A stretch of DNA of 64,000 bases from Bacillus sp. RAR_GA_16. Lineage in GTDB: Bacteria; Bacillota; Bacilli; Bacillales; Guptibacillaceae. Both the position numbers and the translations under genes were made by a program. This document shows positions 8,952-16,295 of this stretch, piece after piece. The stretch spans positions 310,001 to 374,000 of the forward strand of contig NZ_JAIUKZ010000015.1 in assembly GCF_020165985.1 (NCBI RefSeq). Reading direction: 5' to 3'. Within the stretch, counting starts at the first letter, position 1. Each line of letters begins with the position of its first letter. The notes under the pieces are model-generated. The model made no database searches and had not been told where the DNA came from. It saw only the letters and a list, made by a program, of their open reading frames with translations.

Positions 8952-9068
8952 TTGGCTACTAAAGAAAAAGAATGGAACCGTTTTACTGTGTGGGCGCTAG
9001 CCTTTATGGTTTGGATCGTGCCTATTGCATTTGTAATCGGTTTCTACATAATTTCACAACCACAATAA
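8952..9068 (+). CDS. Small membrane protein, 38 residues
   Basis: A TTG-started frame with GGAGGG seven bases upstream. The product starts MATKEKEWNRF, then a single membrane span of about 22 residues (VWALAFMVWIVPIAFVIGFY), and ends SQPQ. An extended -10 (TG-T-TATAAT) lies near 8913-8921. No family is assigned. The stop is followed at once by a structured region ending in a terminator. Confidence 0.62.
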   Translation: MATKEKEWNRFTVWALAFMVWIVPIAFVIGFYIISQPQ

Positions 9069-9069
9069 A

Positions 9070-9214
9070 GGCCCCCTTCTATTTAGAGGCGATCTCCCCT
9101 CTGATAGAAGGGCCAACAAATTGGGTCTTTATGGAAAGCCAAATCCCTTTTAGACATCTGACTTAGCCGGCTTTCCTTCGAAGGAAAAATCAGCGTAAAT
9201 GCGCTGGTTTTTTT
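9070..9214 (+). ncRNA. Structured 3' region or small RNA candidate ending in a terminator
   Basis: Three hairpins follow one another. The first (9070-9114) pairs GGCCCCCTTCTAT with ATAGAAGGGCC (two bulged C) and has an inner AGAGG/CCTCT stem around a C-rich loop. The second (9133-9176) pairs GGAAAGCC with GGCTTTCC. The third (9189-9214) is an AATCAGCG / CGCTGGTT stem followed by seven T, a normal plus-strand terminator. It may be only the 3' end of the 38-residue gene transcript, or a processed RNA. I recognise no known riboswitch. Confidence 0.45.
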
Positions 9215-9293
9215 AATACTTATCGAAAGCAGGTTTTATCCTTCTTTATCGTGGGAAGAGTTAATTATACACAGCTTAAAGGAGGATATGATC

Positions 9294-9492
9294 ATGAAGG
9301 AATATACAGTAGCACCAAATAAAGATGTTACAGGTTGGTACGTTAAAATCGAGGACGTTGCTCCAACGGATTCTTTACGATATGCGTTCAACTGCCATTG
9401 AAAAAGCAGAAGAACTTGCAAAAGGTGATTCGCCAAGTCGCCTATTAATTCTTAATGACCAGCATGAAGTTGAAGAAGAACGCACATTTTAA
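9294..9492 (+). pseudogene. DUF2188-like protein gene, apparent +1 frameshift
   Basis: AGGAGG precedes ATG at 9294. The first frame reads MKEYTVAPNKDVTGWYVKIE and continues to about Thr25-Asp26. A second frame then supplies STAIEKAEELAKGDSP and LLILNDQHEVEEERTF, ending at TAA 9490-9492. Together they give a ~65-residue protein of DUF2188 shape (GWYVK at the start, AIEKAEELAK helix, ILND...E end). Removing one T in the stretch 9371-9376 joins the frames. The codons on both sides look intact, so a recent mutation or a sequence error is more likely than old decay. It is followed by a strong terminator. Confidence 0.72.
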
Positions 9493-9497
9493 TACAT

Positions 9498-9530
9498 AAA
9501 ACATCCCTTCGCCAAGGCGAAGGGATGTTT
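9498..9530 (+). terminator. Terminator after the DUF2188 gene
   Basis: A 15-bp perfect stem (AAACATCCCTTCGCC pairing with GGCGAAGGGATGTTT) around AAG, with T/A runs on both flanks. It may act in both directions. Confidence 0.88.
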
Positions 9531-9619
9531 TATGTATGTATAGTCGTTTCCTTAAAGTAAGTCATCACATGTAAAAAAAGAAGAACGAAGGGTTCCGCTT
9601 CGTTCTTCTTATACATTCA

Positions 9620-10015
9620 TTAATTGTTACTGCTGTTATTACTGCTCTTGCCACCCTTTTTCCCAATTTCCTTATAAAATTCTTTATCTTGATTTTTCGA
9701 AGTTTGTTCTCCGCCTTTTTCACCTATTTCCTGATAAAACTCTTTATCATGTTCACGTGCTGTCTTCTTTCCGCCTTTTTCACCTATGTCTTCAAAGAAC
9801 TCTTTGTTATGTTCACGAGCCGTTTTATTGCCGCCTTTTTCGCCTATTTCTTGATAGAATTCCTGATCATGTTCCTGAGCTGTCTTTTCTCCACCTTTTT
9901 GTCCGATGTCTTGATAGAACTCTTTGTTATGTTCTCTTGCTGTTTTTTTTCCACCTTTGCGACCTGCTTCTTCCCTGCTCATTTTGTCATTGTTGTTATT
10001 ACTATTGTTAGCCAT
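9620..10015 (-). CDS. KGG-repeat general stress protein, GsiB-like
   Basis: A 131-residue hydrophilic protein made of five to six repeats of about 20 residues. Each repeat carries an IG(E/Q)KGG motif, a T(A/S) pair and an EFYQEIG-like helix end, flanked by Asn/Ser-rich tails. This is the stress-induced KGG repeat found in GsiB of Bacillus subtilis, an LEA-like protein made under general stress and drying. The DNA repeats with the same ~60-base period. ATG at 10015 has GAGGAGGT upstream, and a SigB-type promoter lies before it (10067-10091), which fits the family's regulation. Confidence 0.9.
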   Translation of the reverse strand: MANNSNNNNDKMSREEAGRKGGKKTAREHNKEFYQDIGQKGGEKTAQEHDQEFYQEIGEKGGNKTAREHNKEFFEDIGEKGGKKTAREHDKEFYQEIGEKGGEQTSKNQDKEFYKEIGKKGGKSSNNSSNN

Positions 10016-10066
10016 TTTTGAAACCTCCTCAAGTAATTTTGTTTTGCTTTGCGCTACACTAGTTGT

Positions 10067-10091
10067 ATTCCACGCTATCTATTTGATAAAC
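10067..10091 (-). promoter_or_regulatory. SigB-type promoter of the KGG-repeat gene
   Basis: On the minus strand GTTTAT (10086-10091), a 13-bp spacer, then TGGAAT (10067-10072). The SigB consensus is GTTTAA, 12-15 bases, GGGTAT or GGGAAT. One base differs in each box. Confidence 0.6.
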
Positions 10092-10157
10092 GACAAAATG
10101 GGTTCTTTTTACATTTTTGATTCCATCTTACTAAAAATAGGAACCGATCTTTTCATT

Positions 10158-10187
10158 AAAAAAACGCCCCCATCTTGGGGACGTTTT
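10158..10187 (-). terminator. Terminator of the macro-domain gene
   Basis: Stem AAAACGTCCCC / GGGGGCGTTTT with a 5-nt loop, followed by a T run on the minus strand, just after the stop at 10190. Confidence 0.85.
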
Positions 10188-10189
10188 GA

Positions 10190-10630
10190 TTAAGAGTAGT
10201 AAACATGAATTGGTTTTTCATATTTCTTGGAAAGCTTCTCTAGTGATTTCTTCACATTAATTAAATCATCTTTATCAATTCCACAACCGATTTTAATTTT
10301 AAACCCTTTTTCTTCGAACGGTTTCAATTCTTTGATCATATGTTCAAATGATTTTAACCAGGCAGGATAATTCGTTTGTAGACCAGCTGGTTTATACTGA
10401 CCATAGAGATTGGCAATGATCCGTTTATTATCTCGACTTAAAGCAAAAGAGCATTTCCCTAATTTCTTTTTAGGGGAAAATGGAAATTCCTCATCTGCTT
10501 TCACTGCTTCTGGATAAGTTTCTTTTACTGATTTTGCAATTCCAACGTCCAATGCATTAAAACAGTCACATTGATGGGCAATGACAGTACAGTCACTTTT
10601 TAGAAGGTTGCCTTTTTCTAAACGAATCAT
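10190..10630 (-). CDS. Macro domain protein (ADP-ribose-binding fold)
   Basis: A 146-residue single-domain protein. It begins MIRLEKGNLLKSDCTVIAHQ, has CDCFNALDVGIAKSVKETYP where macro domains carry the ribose-binding glycine loop, then IIANLYGQY, and KIGCGIDKDDLINVKKSLEK near the end. This order fits macro domains, which bind or hydrolyse ADP-ribose derivatives (for example O-acetyl-ADP-ribose). The first loop is CDCFNALDVGIA rather than the usual NxxxxxGGGVA, so catalytic activity is uncertain. ATG at 10630 follows GGAGAG. It looks monocistronic. Confidence 0.85.
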   Translation of the reverse strand: MIRLEKGNLLKSDCTVIAHQCDCFNALDVGIAKSVKETYPEAVKADEEFPFSPKKKLGKCSFALSRDNKRIIANLYGQYKPAGLQTNYPAWLKSFEHMIKELKPFEEKGFKIKIGCGIDKDDLINVKKSLEKLSKKYEKPIHVYYS

Positions 10631-10741
10631 ACATGCACTCTCCTTTTTAGAGAACCCTTTTGTATGATTATAATGAAAATTCTATTAATTTCAATAGGAA
10701 TATTTTACTTCCTTCAGCATATTATGATAAGTTTCGCAATT

Positions 10742-11491
10742 TCACTTCTCTTTCATATAGGTGACTGCCTGGAAAATTGGTTTGCAATTATTATTGCGAA
10801 ATATTTGCTGCATCGGTTTATTCTCAATCCCGGTACTGCCGATATAGTAGGTAGCCCCTTTCTCTTGTAATAGGTCCAAACCAAGCTGATGTAACAACGT
10901 TCCGTATCCTTTCCCTCGTTGTTCTGGTAAAATCCCCATATAGAACAGCCGTCCTTCTTCCTTTGTTCCAGGTTCAATGATAGGAATCACCATCCCTAAC
11001 TGCTTCCCTTCCCAATAGACGAGATAGCAACTAGTCTGATATTGTTTCCCAATTTCCTGCTTCATCGCATCATATTGAACCTCAATCGTATGCTTAGATG
11101 GAGAATTGAGCGACCCCTTCGAACATAGCTCCCACATTGAAAGAAAATAAGGGATTCTCGCTTTTTCAACCTGTTCATACGTAATACTACTATTATGATT
11201 AGTACAGATTTTTTCCAATTGAAATTTCTTACAGTATTCCAAAGTTGTAGATTGTAAAAAATAAAAATTCTTTTTTAACCTTTCAATACCCAGTGTACAA
11301 AATCGATCCAGAGTAATCGAAACGTGATTCGCTTCATCCGACTGTATCGCTTGATCTAATCGAGCCAACAAGGAATCAATCATATCCATCTCTTCCAATT
11401 TCTCAATTCCCTCTAGTGATAGATAAAACGGACGTCCATCAAGTAACTTCACACCTGCTTTAAGTTCACGATCTTTTAAAGAAAATGGCAT
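10742..11491 (-). CDS. GNAT family N-acetyltransferase
   Basis: A 249-residue protein whose C-terminal 100 residues form a GNAT domain: a strand GRLFYMGILPEQ running into the acetyl-CoA loop RGKGYGTLLHQLGLDLL, then GIENKPMQQIFRNNNCKP. The N-terminal 140 residues have no clear family and may hold the substrate site. The acceptor is unknown. The start lies 2 bases after the stop of the AIM24 gene on the same strand, so the two are probably one transcript. Confidence 0.85.
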   Translation of the reverse strand: MPFSLKDRELKAGVKLLDGRPFYLSLEGIEKLEEMDMIDSLLARLDQAIQSDEANHVSITLDRFCTLGIERLKKNFYFLQSTTLEYCKKFQLEKICTNHNSSITYEQVEKARIPYFLSMWELCSKGSLNSPSKHTIEVQYDAMKQEIGKQYQTSCYLVYWEGKQLGMVIPIIEPGTKEEGRLFYMGILPEQRGKGYGTLLHQLGLDLLQEKGATYYIGSTGIENKPMQQIFRNNNCKPIFQAVTYMKEK

Positions 11492-11493
11492 GG

Positions 11494-12192
11494 TTATCCC
11501 TGGTTGTTTTGCATGTACACTTCTTCAAACGGCTGTACGACGACAAACCCTTCTCCCTCAAATCTCATTTGGACAGACTCCCCGCTCCCTCTTCCAAAGA
11601 ACGACTTTAAGGAAACATCCGTTTGAAAATTTGGCTGCAGTTGACCTGACCAAGCGACAGTTGCATTGGGATCGGTTATAACAGGCTTACCTGGTGAAAC
11701 GCGAATAGTAAGAGGTTCATAGTGACTTGTGATCGCGACCATTCCAGGTCCCTGACAGCTAACATTGAATAAACCACCTGCCATCATTCCGGTAATACGC
11801 TTCATCATTTTAATATCCCAATTGATCCCATCTTCAAACGCCAGTAGGTCATTCCCATTGACACTAATGGATTCACCGCTTTGCAAATGAAGAATTGAAA
11901 TTTTCTTTCCGGCATCTGCAAGATAAAGCTTACCGTTTCCTTCAGCTTTCATTAAAGAAGCTCCTTCTCCTGTAAGAGCTTTTTTGAACATTTTCCCTAG
12001 TCCGTGTTCAAGAATCCCTTCTCTTTCGAATTTTATTTGCCCATTATAAGTAATCATGGCCCCAGCCTTTGCCCACACTCTTCCAGACAAATTTACTTCT
12101 AGCATCCTTGGTGTTTCTAGTTCAAAAAATCCTTCCCCCTTATCCTTCTGTTCCGTTGACTTTACAAATTCTTCAATTGAATAACTATTCAT
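11494..12192 (-). CDS. AIM24 family protein
   Basis: A 232-residue protein of the AIM24 (TIM-barrel-like beta) family. It shows the glycine-rich beta pattern GRVWAKAGAMITYNGQIKF, GKLYLADAGKKISILHL, a VNGNDLLAFEDGINWDI segment and a C-terminal GSGESVQMRFEGEGFVVVQP. Bacterial members have no well-defined role. ATG at 12192 has GGAGAG upstream. It is the first gene of a pair with the GNAT gene and is divergent from the DUF948 gene, whose SigB promoter lies in the shared intergenic region. Confidence 0.88.
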   Translation of the reverse strand: MNSYSIEEFVKSTEQKDKGEGFFELETPRMLEVNLSGRVWAKAGAMITYNGQIKFEREGILEHGLGKMFKKALTGEGASLMKAEGNGKLYLADAGKKISILHLQSGESISVNGNDLLAFEDGINWDIKMMKRITGMMAGGLFNVSCQGPGMVAITSHYEPLTIRVSPGKPVITDPNATVAWSGQLQPNFQTDVSLKSFFGRGSGESVQMRFEGEGFVVVQPFEEVYMQNNQG

Positions 12193-12276
12193 TCATCATC
12201 TCTCCTTCCAATTATGGAATACGTTTCACGCTTTATAAACGTTTCAATTTTCTGCAAATAAATTTCACAACAATTT

Positions 12277-12302
12277 GTTTGCGTATACCATGTTAAGGGT
12301 AT
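12277..12302 (+). promoter_or_regulatory. SigB-type promoter of the DUF948 gene
   Basis: GTTTGC (12277-12282), a 14-bp spacer, then a perfect GGGTAT (12297-12302), 42 bases before the ATG. This is a good match to SigB promoters of general stress genes. Confidence 0.75.
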
Positions 12303-12343
12303 GTGAATATTAACTTATAGTCGTAATTAGGAGGGTTACTCAT

Positions 12344-12751
12344 ATGATTATCGTCTACATCAGTATCGCAATTGTTGTTCTATCCATTATTTATTTAGGA
12401 TACATAGCAGTAAAAAATATGAAAGAAACAAAAAAATCATTAACAGACTTATCTGAAACCGCAGCAAGGTTTCAAGAAAAAGTTGATCGTATTAATGACG
12501 AAACAAACAAACTTACAGCAACGACTGCAGCCATTTCTGAAGGTATTCAAACAAAGAAAGAAACTGTACAAGGTGTTATTCAAACGGCAAAATCCTCACC
12601 AGAGCCTTTTAAAAGACTGGTGTCTTCCATTAAAAACACCCCAAATCCACAGCGTGAAACGAGAGATTCCCAACTCGTTGAAATCGGGGATCAGCTTATT
12701 GATTTATGGGGACGCTACCGCGTAAAGCGTAAATCGAAACATGCGGAGTAA
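12344..12751 (+). CDS. DUF948 domain protein, YtxG-like general stress protein
   Basis: A 135-residue protein with one N-terminal membrane span (IIVYISIAIVVLSIIYLGYI), then a long helical, coiled-coil-like region (VKNMKETKKSLTDLSETAARF onward) and a basic C-terminus. This is the DUF948 shape, as in YtxG of Bacillus subtilis, a general stress protein. The GGAGGG ribosome site, the SigB promoter upstream and a terminator overlapping the stop codon mark a single-gene stress unit. Confidence 0.88.
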   Translation: MIIVYISIAIVVLSIIYLGYIAVKNMKETKKSLTDLSETAARFQEKVDRINDETNKLTATTAAISEGIQTKKETVQGVIQTAKSSPEPFKRLVSSIKNTPNPQRETRDSQLVEIGDQLIDLWGRYRVKRKSKHAE

Positions 12752-12773
12752 GGGCGATGCCCTTACTTTTTTT
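12748..12773 (+). terminator. Terminator of the DUF948 gene
   Basis: A perfect 8-bp stem GTAAGGGC / GCCCTTAC with a 3-nt loop and seven T. The stop codon lies inside the left arm. Confidence 0.85.
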
Positions 12774-12802
12774 GGCAAAATTCAAATGAGGTGGGCTACA
12801 CT

Positions 12803-14302
12803 ATGAAACAAGTAAGACAAATTATTTTCTTTCTACTAATGACAGCATCTCTCTCGATCATCCTGTTTACTTCCCTATCTCCTATCTGGAAATGGGGGGC
12901 GGGAATTGTTTATAGTGCTATTTTACTTTCTATTCTATTCGTCCTTCTCCTTGAAGGCAGATCTCCCTATAAATCGCTATTATGGATTTATGTTTTAATT
13001 TTCTTCCCCATTATCGGTTACGTCTTCTTTCTATTTTCAGGTCAACTAGAAGTAAAAGGTCATCTATTCAAAGAGAAACGGATGAATGGATTGGAGTTTT
13101 TTCAGAAGTATGTTAATTTCCCCATTTCTGAGAAGTGGCACGAGTTAAGTGAACGTAATCAAAACTTTTCAAATTTAATTGCTACAATGGTCGCAAGTCC
13201 TATTAGTCTACGATCGACAACGAAGCTTTTACTAAATGGTAGAGAAACGTTTACGGCCATTAAAGAAGAAATTGAAAAGGCCGAAACGTATATACACATG
13301 GAGTATTACACGTTTCGATCAGATGAGCTAGGACTGTCCATTATTGATTTACTCGTCAAAAAAGCAAAACAAGGTGTTGAAGTTCGTGTCCTTTATGATT
13401 CAATTGGAAGTCACAACCTTTCACGAGCTTCTAAGACTGCATTAAGAGAAGCCGGTGCACGGGTTCAGCAATTTCTACCAATAAAATATGGTTTCGTAAA
13501 TCAAACCATTAACTTCCGAAACCATCGTAAGATTATTGTGATTGATGGAAAAGTTGGCTTTGTAGGTGGGCTAAACATCGGTGACGAATATGCAGGAGAT
13601 ATGAATTCTATGCGCTTCTGGCGTGATAGTCACCTGCTTGTTAAGGGAGAAGTTCTTTCTTCCCTTCATGGCGTTTTCTTAATGGATTGGTCTTATATGT
13701 GTGGAGAAGAACTTCTAACACAAAAATACCTAGATACTTATGATGTAGAAGGAGATGGCGGTGCCCAGCTCGTTGCAAGTGGTCCCGATACGAAAAGAGG
13801 GGCTATGTCGGATTTATATTTTAGCTTGATTACTTCAGCAACCAAACGGGTCTGGATTGCCACCCCGTATTTTGTACCTAATAAAGCCATTCGTACCGCA
13901 TTAGCTATGGCTTCTATGAGAGGAATTGAAGTAAGGCTTATCGTTCCTGAAATAAGTGATGGATTTCTTACGCAGTATGGAACAAGATCTTACTTTTCAG
14001 AGCTTCTTGATTACGGGGTAGAAATTTACATGTATCGAAAGGGATTCTTGCATCAAAAAATAATGATTGTTGATGATGATCTAGCAACAATTGGTACAGC
14101 GAATATGGATATGCGCTCTCTAAATTTAAACTTTGAAGTTAACATGTTTTTGTTTCAATCAAGTACCGTTCATGACCTGATCGAAGCCTACCAAAATGAT
14201 CTAACTGATTCAGTCAGCGTAACAAAAGATTCCTATCAAAAACGCGGACTCAAACATCGCACCAAGGAATCTTTTGCAAGACTGTTTTCACCAGTATTAT
14301 AA
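12803..14302 (+). CDS. cls: Cardiolipin synthase (phospholipase D type)
   Basis: A 499-residue membrane enzyme that joins two phosphatidylglycerols to cardiolipin plus glycerol. Two N-terminal membrane spans (residues ~5-50 and 57-80) precede two HKD motifs, HRKIIVIDGK (His241) and HQKIMIVDDD (His417), each followed by the usual GG-N or GT-N-D stretch (FVGGLNIGDEY, IGTANMDMRS). Length and order fit Bacillus Cls proteins. ATG at 12803 is chosen because GAGGTGGG stands 6-8 bases upstream; a GTG at 12791 lies inside that site. The gene is followed by a long hairpin. Confidence 0.95.
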   Translation: MKQVRQIIFFLLMTASLSIILFTSLSPIWKWGAGIVYSAILLSILFVLLLEGRSPYKSLLWIYVLIFFPIIGYVFFLFSGQLEVKGHLFKEKRMNGLEFFQKYVNFPISEKWHELSERNQNFSNLIATMVASPISLRSTTKLLLNGRETFTAIKEEIEKAETYIHMEYYTFRSDELGLSIIDLLVKKAKQGVEVRVLYDSIGSHNLSRASKTALREAGARVQQFLPIKYGFVNQTINFRNHRKIIVIDGKVGFVGGLNIGDEYAGDMNSMRFWRDSHLLVKGEVLSSLHGVFLMDWSYMCGEELLTQKYLDTYDVEGDGGAQLVASGPDTKRGAMSDLYFSLITSATKRVWIATPYFVPNKAIRTALAMASMRGIEVRLIVPEISDGFLTQYGTRSYFSELLDYGVEIYMYRKGFLHQKIMIVDDDLATIGTANMDMRSLNLNFEVNMFLFQSSTVHDLIEAYQNDLTDSVSVTKDSYQKRGLKHRTKESFARLFSPVL

Positions 14303-14309
14303 GTTGAAT

Positions 14310-14342
14310 CGAAGGATGAGAAAATATTTTTCTCATCCTTCG
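14310..14342. terminator. Hairpin between convergent cls and GNAT genes
   Basis: A 14-bp perfect stem (CGAAGGATGAGAAA / TTTCTCATCCTTCG) with a 5-nt loop. No clear T run follows on the plus strand, so it is a probable rather than certain bidirectional terminator. Confidence 0.6.
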
Positions 14343-14368
14343 GTCATTCGATCAAAAAACGGTAGACA

Positions 14369-14908
14369 TTACCACTCATTTTTAAGCAACGAGTGCATGA
14401 TTAAGTCCATATATTCTCCTCCGGCAAACACATAGTCCCGCAGTATACCCTCTTCACAGAATCCTAGATTCTTCACCAGTTTTCTAGAAGAAGTATTATT
14501 CGGGTGAATCAATGCGCCAATCCGATGAACATCCAATTCTTGAAAGGCAAAGGGAATAATAGCTGATAGCGCTTCAGACATGTAACCATTGCCTTCTTTT
14601 TGTTGTTCCAATTCATATCCCATCTCAATGCGATTGACACGCTTTGCCCAGTTATGAAAACCACACGTCCCAATGAGTTCCCCAGTATCCTTCAATTCGA
14701 TTCCAAAACGAAAAACTTGCTTTTGCTCAAAACCTTTCTGAAAACTCATTAACATTCCTTCGACTTCTTCCATCCCCGTCATTCTTTCACTGCCATAGTA
14801 TTTCATTGTATGAGGATTCGAAAAAATGGATAAGAGGATAGGAGCATCTGTTTCTTTCAATTCTCTTAGCCTTAACCGCTCTGTTACTAGTTCTGGAAAT
14901 TCATCCAT
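14369..14908 (-). CDS. GNAT acetyltransferase, RimJ/RimL type
   Basis: A 179-residue protein beginning MDEFPELVTERLRLRELKET, the usual opening of RimJ/RimL-type acetyltransferases (TERLxLRxL). It continues with IGTCGFHNWAKRVNRIEMGYEL, the acetyl-CoA-binding EGNGYMSEAL, and the C-terminal HPNNTSSRKLVKNLGFCEEG. These enzymes acetylate N-termini of ribosomal proteins or small amines; the target is not known here. ATG at 14908 has TTGGAG at good spacing, preferred over GTG at 14917. A terminator-like hairpin lies in its upstream leader. Confidence 0.88.
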   Translation of the reverse strand: MDEFPELVTERLRLRELKETDAPILLSIFSNPHTMKYYGSERMTGMEEVEGMLMSFQKGFEQKQVFRFGIELKDTGELIGTCGFHNWAKRVNRIEMGYELEQQKEGNGYMSEALSAIIPFAFQELDVHRIGALIHPNNTSSRKLVKNLGFCEEGILRDYVFAGGEYMDLIMHSLLKNEW

Positions 14909-14946
14909 TCCAATCACTCCAATTTTGCTTTATTCACACATTCATG

Positions 14947-15016
14947 AAAAAAAATGCTTAAAGAATGGCTAGCATTCTTTAAGCAAACAGGGGGTAAAAC
15001 ATCTTTTAAAAAGGGG
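14947..15016 (-). ncRNA. Candidate small RNA or terminated leader upstream of the GNAT gene
   Basis: On the minus strand a perfect 13-bp stem (TGCTTAAAGAATG / CATTCTTTAAGCA, 14955-14985) is followed by eight T, a textbook terminator. No minus-strand gene lies between it and 15967, so it ends no coding transcript. A TATAAG box (15022-15027) would start an RNA of about 70 nt that carries two C-rich unpaired stretches (ACCCC and ACCCCC), as in Firmicute small RNAs that mask ribosome sites. The -35 is weak. It could instead be an attenuator for the GNAT gene. Confidence 0.5.
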
Positions 15017-15138
15017 TCTCTCTTATAACGATTCATTCAACAAAAAAGTTTCAATATTCTACATATGATTTCCAACAAATTCGTTTGAATGTTAAAATCG
15101 ATCATAACGTTATATACCTTGATGAAGGAGTGGAGACA

Positions 15139-15702
15139 ATGAATAAAAAAATATATCTCGTTAGACATTGCCAGGCAACTGGACAAGAACCTGCTGCTTC
15201 ACTAACAAGGGAAGGGCGTAATCAATCGATACAGCTAGCCCAAACCCTTAAATCGATTCCATTCGACCAGCTATATAGTTCTCCTTATAGACGCGCTGTC
15301 CAATCCATTGAACCGCTTGCACTTCAATTGGACAAATCGATTACATTGGATGAGCGATTAGAAGAGAGAAAGTTGTCTGGTAAAATGATCGAAAACTGGC
15401 TAGAAGAATTAGAGAAAACGTTCAACGATCATTCCTATTCCATTTCAGGTGGTGAATCGAGTCAGGAAGCTGCTTATCGAGGGATTGCGTCGATAAACGA
15501 TGCACTTCACAATACAAAAGAACATGGTCTTTTAATGACTCATGGAAATCTATTAACCTTAATTCTTCATCATTTCGATTCTTCTTTTGACTTTAACACT
15601 TGGAAAGCACTTAGAAACCCTGAAATTTACTGCCTTACTTTTCAAAGGGATGAGATTGAATCCATTGAGAATGTAGCATTAATAAAGGATTCTTTATTAT
15701 GA
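15139..15702 (+). CDS. Histidine phosphatase family protein
   Basis: A 187-residue protein of the phosphoglycerate-mutase/acid phosphatase clan. It opens KKIYLVRHCQATG, where His is the residue phosphorylated in catalysis (RHG motif, here RHC). It has LYSSPYRRAVQSIEPLA, the second conserved block, and LLMTHGNLLTLIL, which carries the second catalytic His. The substrate is unknown. ATG at 15139 has GAAGGAGTGG upstream, preferred over 15085. It overlaps the next gene by 4 bases, so the two are probably translated together. Confidence 0.92.
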   Translation: MNKKIYLVRHCQATGQEPAASLTREGRNQSIQLAQTLKSIPFDQLYSSPYRRAVQSIEPLALQLDKSITLDERLEERKLSGKMIENWLEELEKTFNDHSYSISGGESSQEAAYRGIASINDALHNTKEHGLLMTHGNLLTLILHHFDSSFDFNTWKALRNPEIYCLTFQRDEIESIENVALIKDSLL

Positions 15703-15911
15703 ATGGCCACTATTCTCGTTTTCATTGTTGTGCTACTTGTATTCATTTTGAAGTTGTAAAAAAAGCTAGAACGACTTATCGCTGTGTGCGACTTGGTTTT
15801 GAAACGAAGCCTACTTATCAGTTTAACTGTTGGGAACCAAAAGAGATTGTGAAGAGGAAAATGGAAAAAGAACAAAAATCGCCAAGAAATGATTCTCCAC
15901 CTGAGCCGTAA
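15699..15911 (+). CDS. Small Cys-rich protein, 70 residues
   Basis: No family name is recalled. It contains HCCATCIHFEVVKKARTTY, then RCVRLG and FNCWEP, giving a C-x2-C...C...C set that could hold a zinc or an iron-sulfur centre. The C-terminus is basic and then Pro-rich. It overlaps the histidine phosphatase gene by ATGA and has no terminator between, so it is likely translated by coupling. Confidence 0.75.
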   Translation: MNGHYSRFHCCATCIHFEVVKKARTTYRCVRLGFETKPTYQFNCWEPKEIVKRKMEKEQKSPRNDSPPEP

Positions 15912-15940
15912 TTTCTCCATATTGACTAGATCCATTCCAC

Positions 15941-15973
15941 TCTTGAATCTCTTCATTCAGAAGAGATTCAAGA
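15941..15973. terminator. Hairpin between convergent genes
   Basis: A 14-bp perfect stem TCTTGAATCTCTTC / GAAGAGATTCAAGA with a 5-nt loop. It overlaps the stop codon of the minus-strand 57-residue gene. T runs are absent, so termination is likely but not certain. Confidence 0.55.
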
Positions 15974-16141
15974 AGAGGAGCCTGACATCTCCATCTCTTC
16001 CATCCAATAATTGATTTGCTCTTGTGGCACATCCCAACTAATCCATGAAACCATGATTTTCACATCTTCATTTTCGACGATCCAATATTCATACCTTTTT
16101 TCGGAGAAATTTTCAATGATGCCCGTCCGCGCTATCTTCAT
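15968..16141 (-). CDS. Small hypothetical protein, 57 residues
   Basis: ATG at 16141 follows AAAGGAGGGCC at good spacing. The product starts MKIARTGIIENFSEKRYEYW, has VENEDVKIMVSWISWD in the middle and a Met/Glu-rich end. It is rich in Trp and acidic residues with no membrane span or Cys. I recognise no family. The strong ribosome site, even codon use and a hairpin at the stop support a real gene. Confidence 0.65.
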   Translation of the reverse strand: MKIARTGIIENFSEKRYEYWIVENEDVKIMVSWISWDVPQEQINYWMEEMEMSGSSS

Positions 16142-16295
16142 ATGGCCCTCCTTTAGTTTGCTTATATTTTCTCTATACCCTTCCTTCAGCCTACTTCATT
16201 CCTTTTTTACTATTTTTCTAGACAAAAAGATGTATGAAAAACAACCATTTCTTCACATACTACCCTTAATCTTTCTATTTGGAGGCAAAGGGGAT

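Noticed and set aside
9070-9214. Known riboswitch or 6S/SRP RNA
   Set aside because: No conserved cores of the classes I know (TPP, SAM, FMN, glycine, preQ1, c-di-GMP, T-box, SRP Alu or hexaloop) could be found.
9689-10021. Open frames on the plus strand opposite the KGG-repeat gene
   Set aside because: They are low-complexity shadows of the repeat gene, without ribosome sites; the minus-strand frame has clear KGG repeats and a promoter.
16011-16295. N-terminal extension of the DUF2254 protein
   Set aside because: It runs antisense through the small gene at 15968-16141, and the ATG at 16296 has a far better ribosome site.
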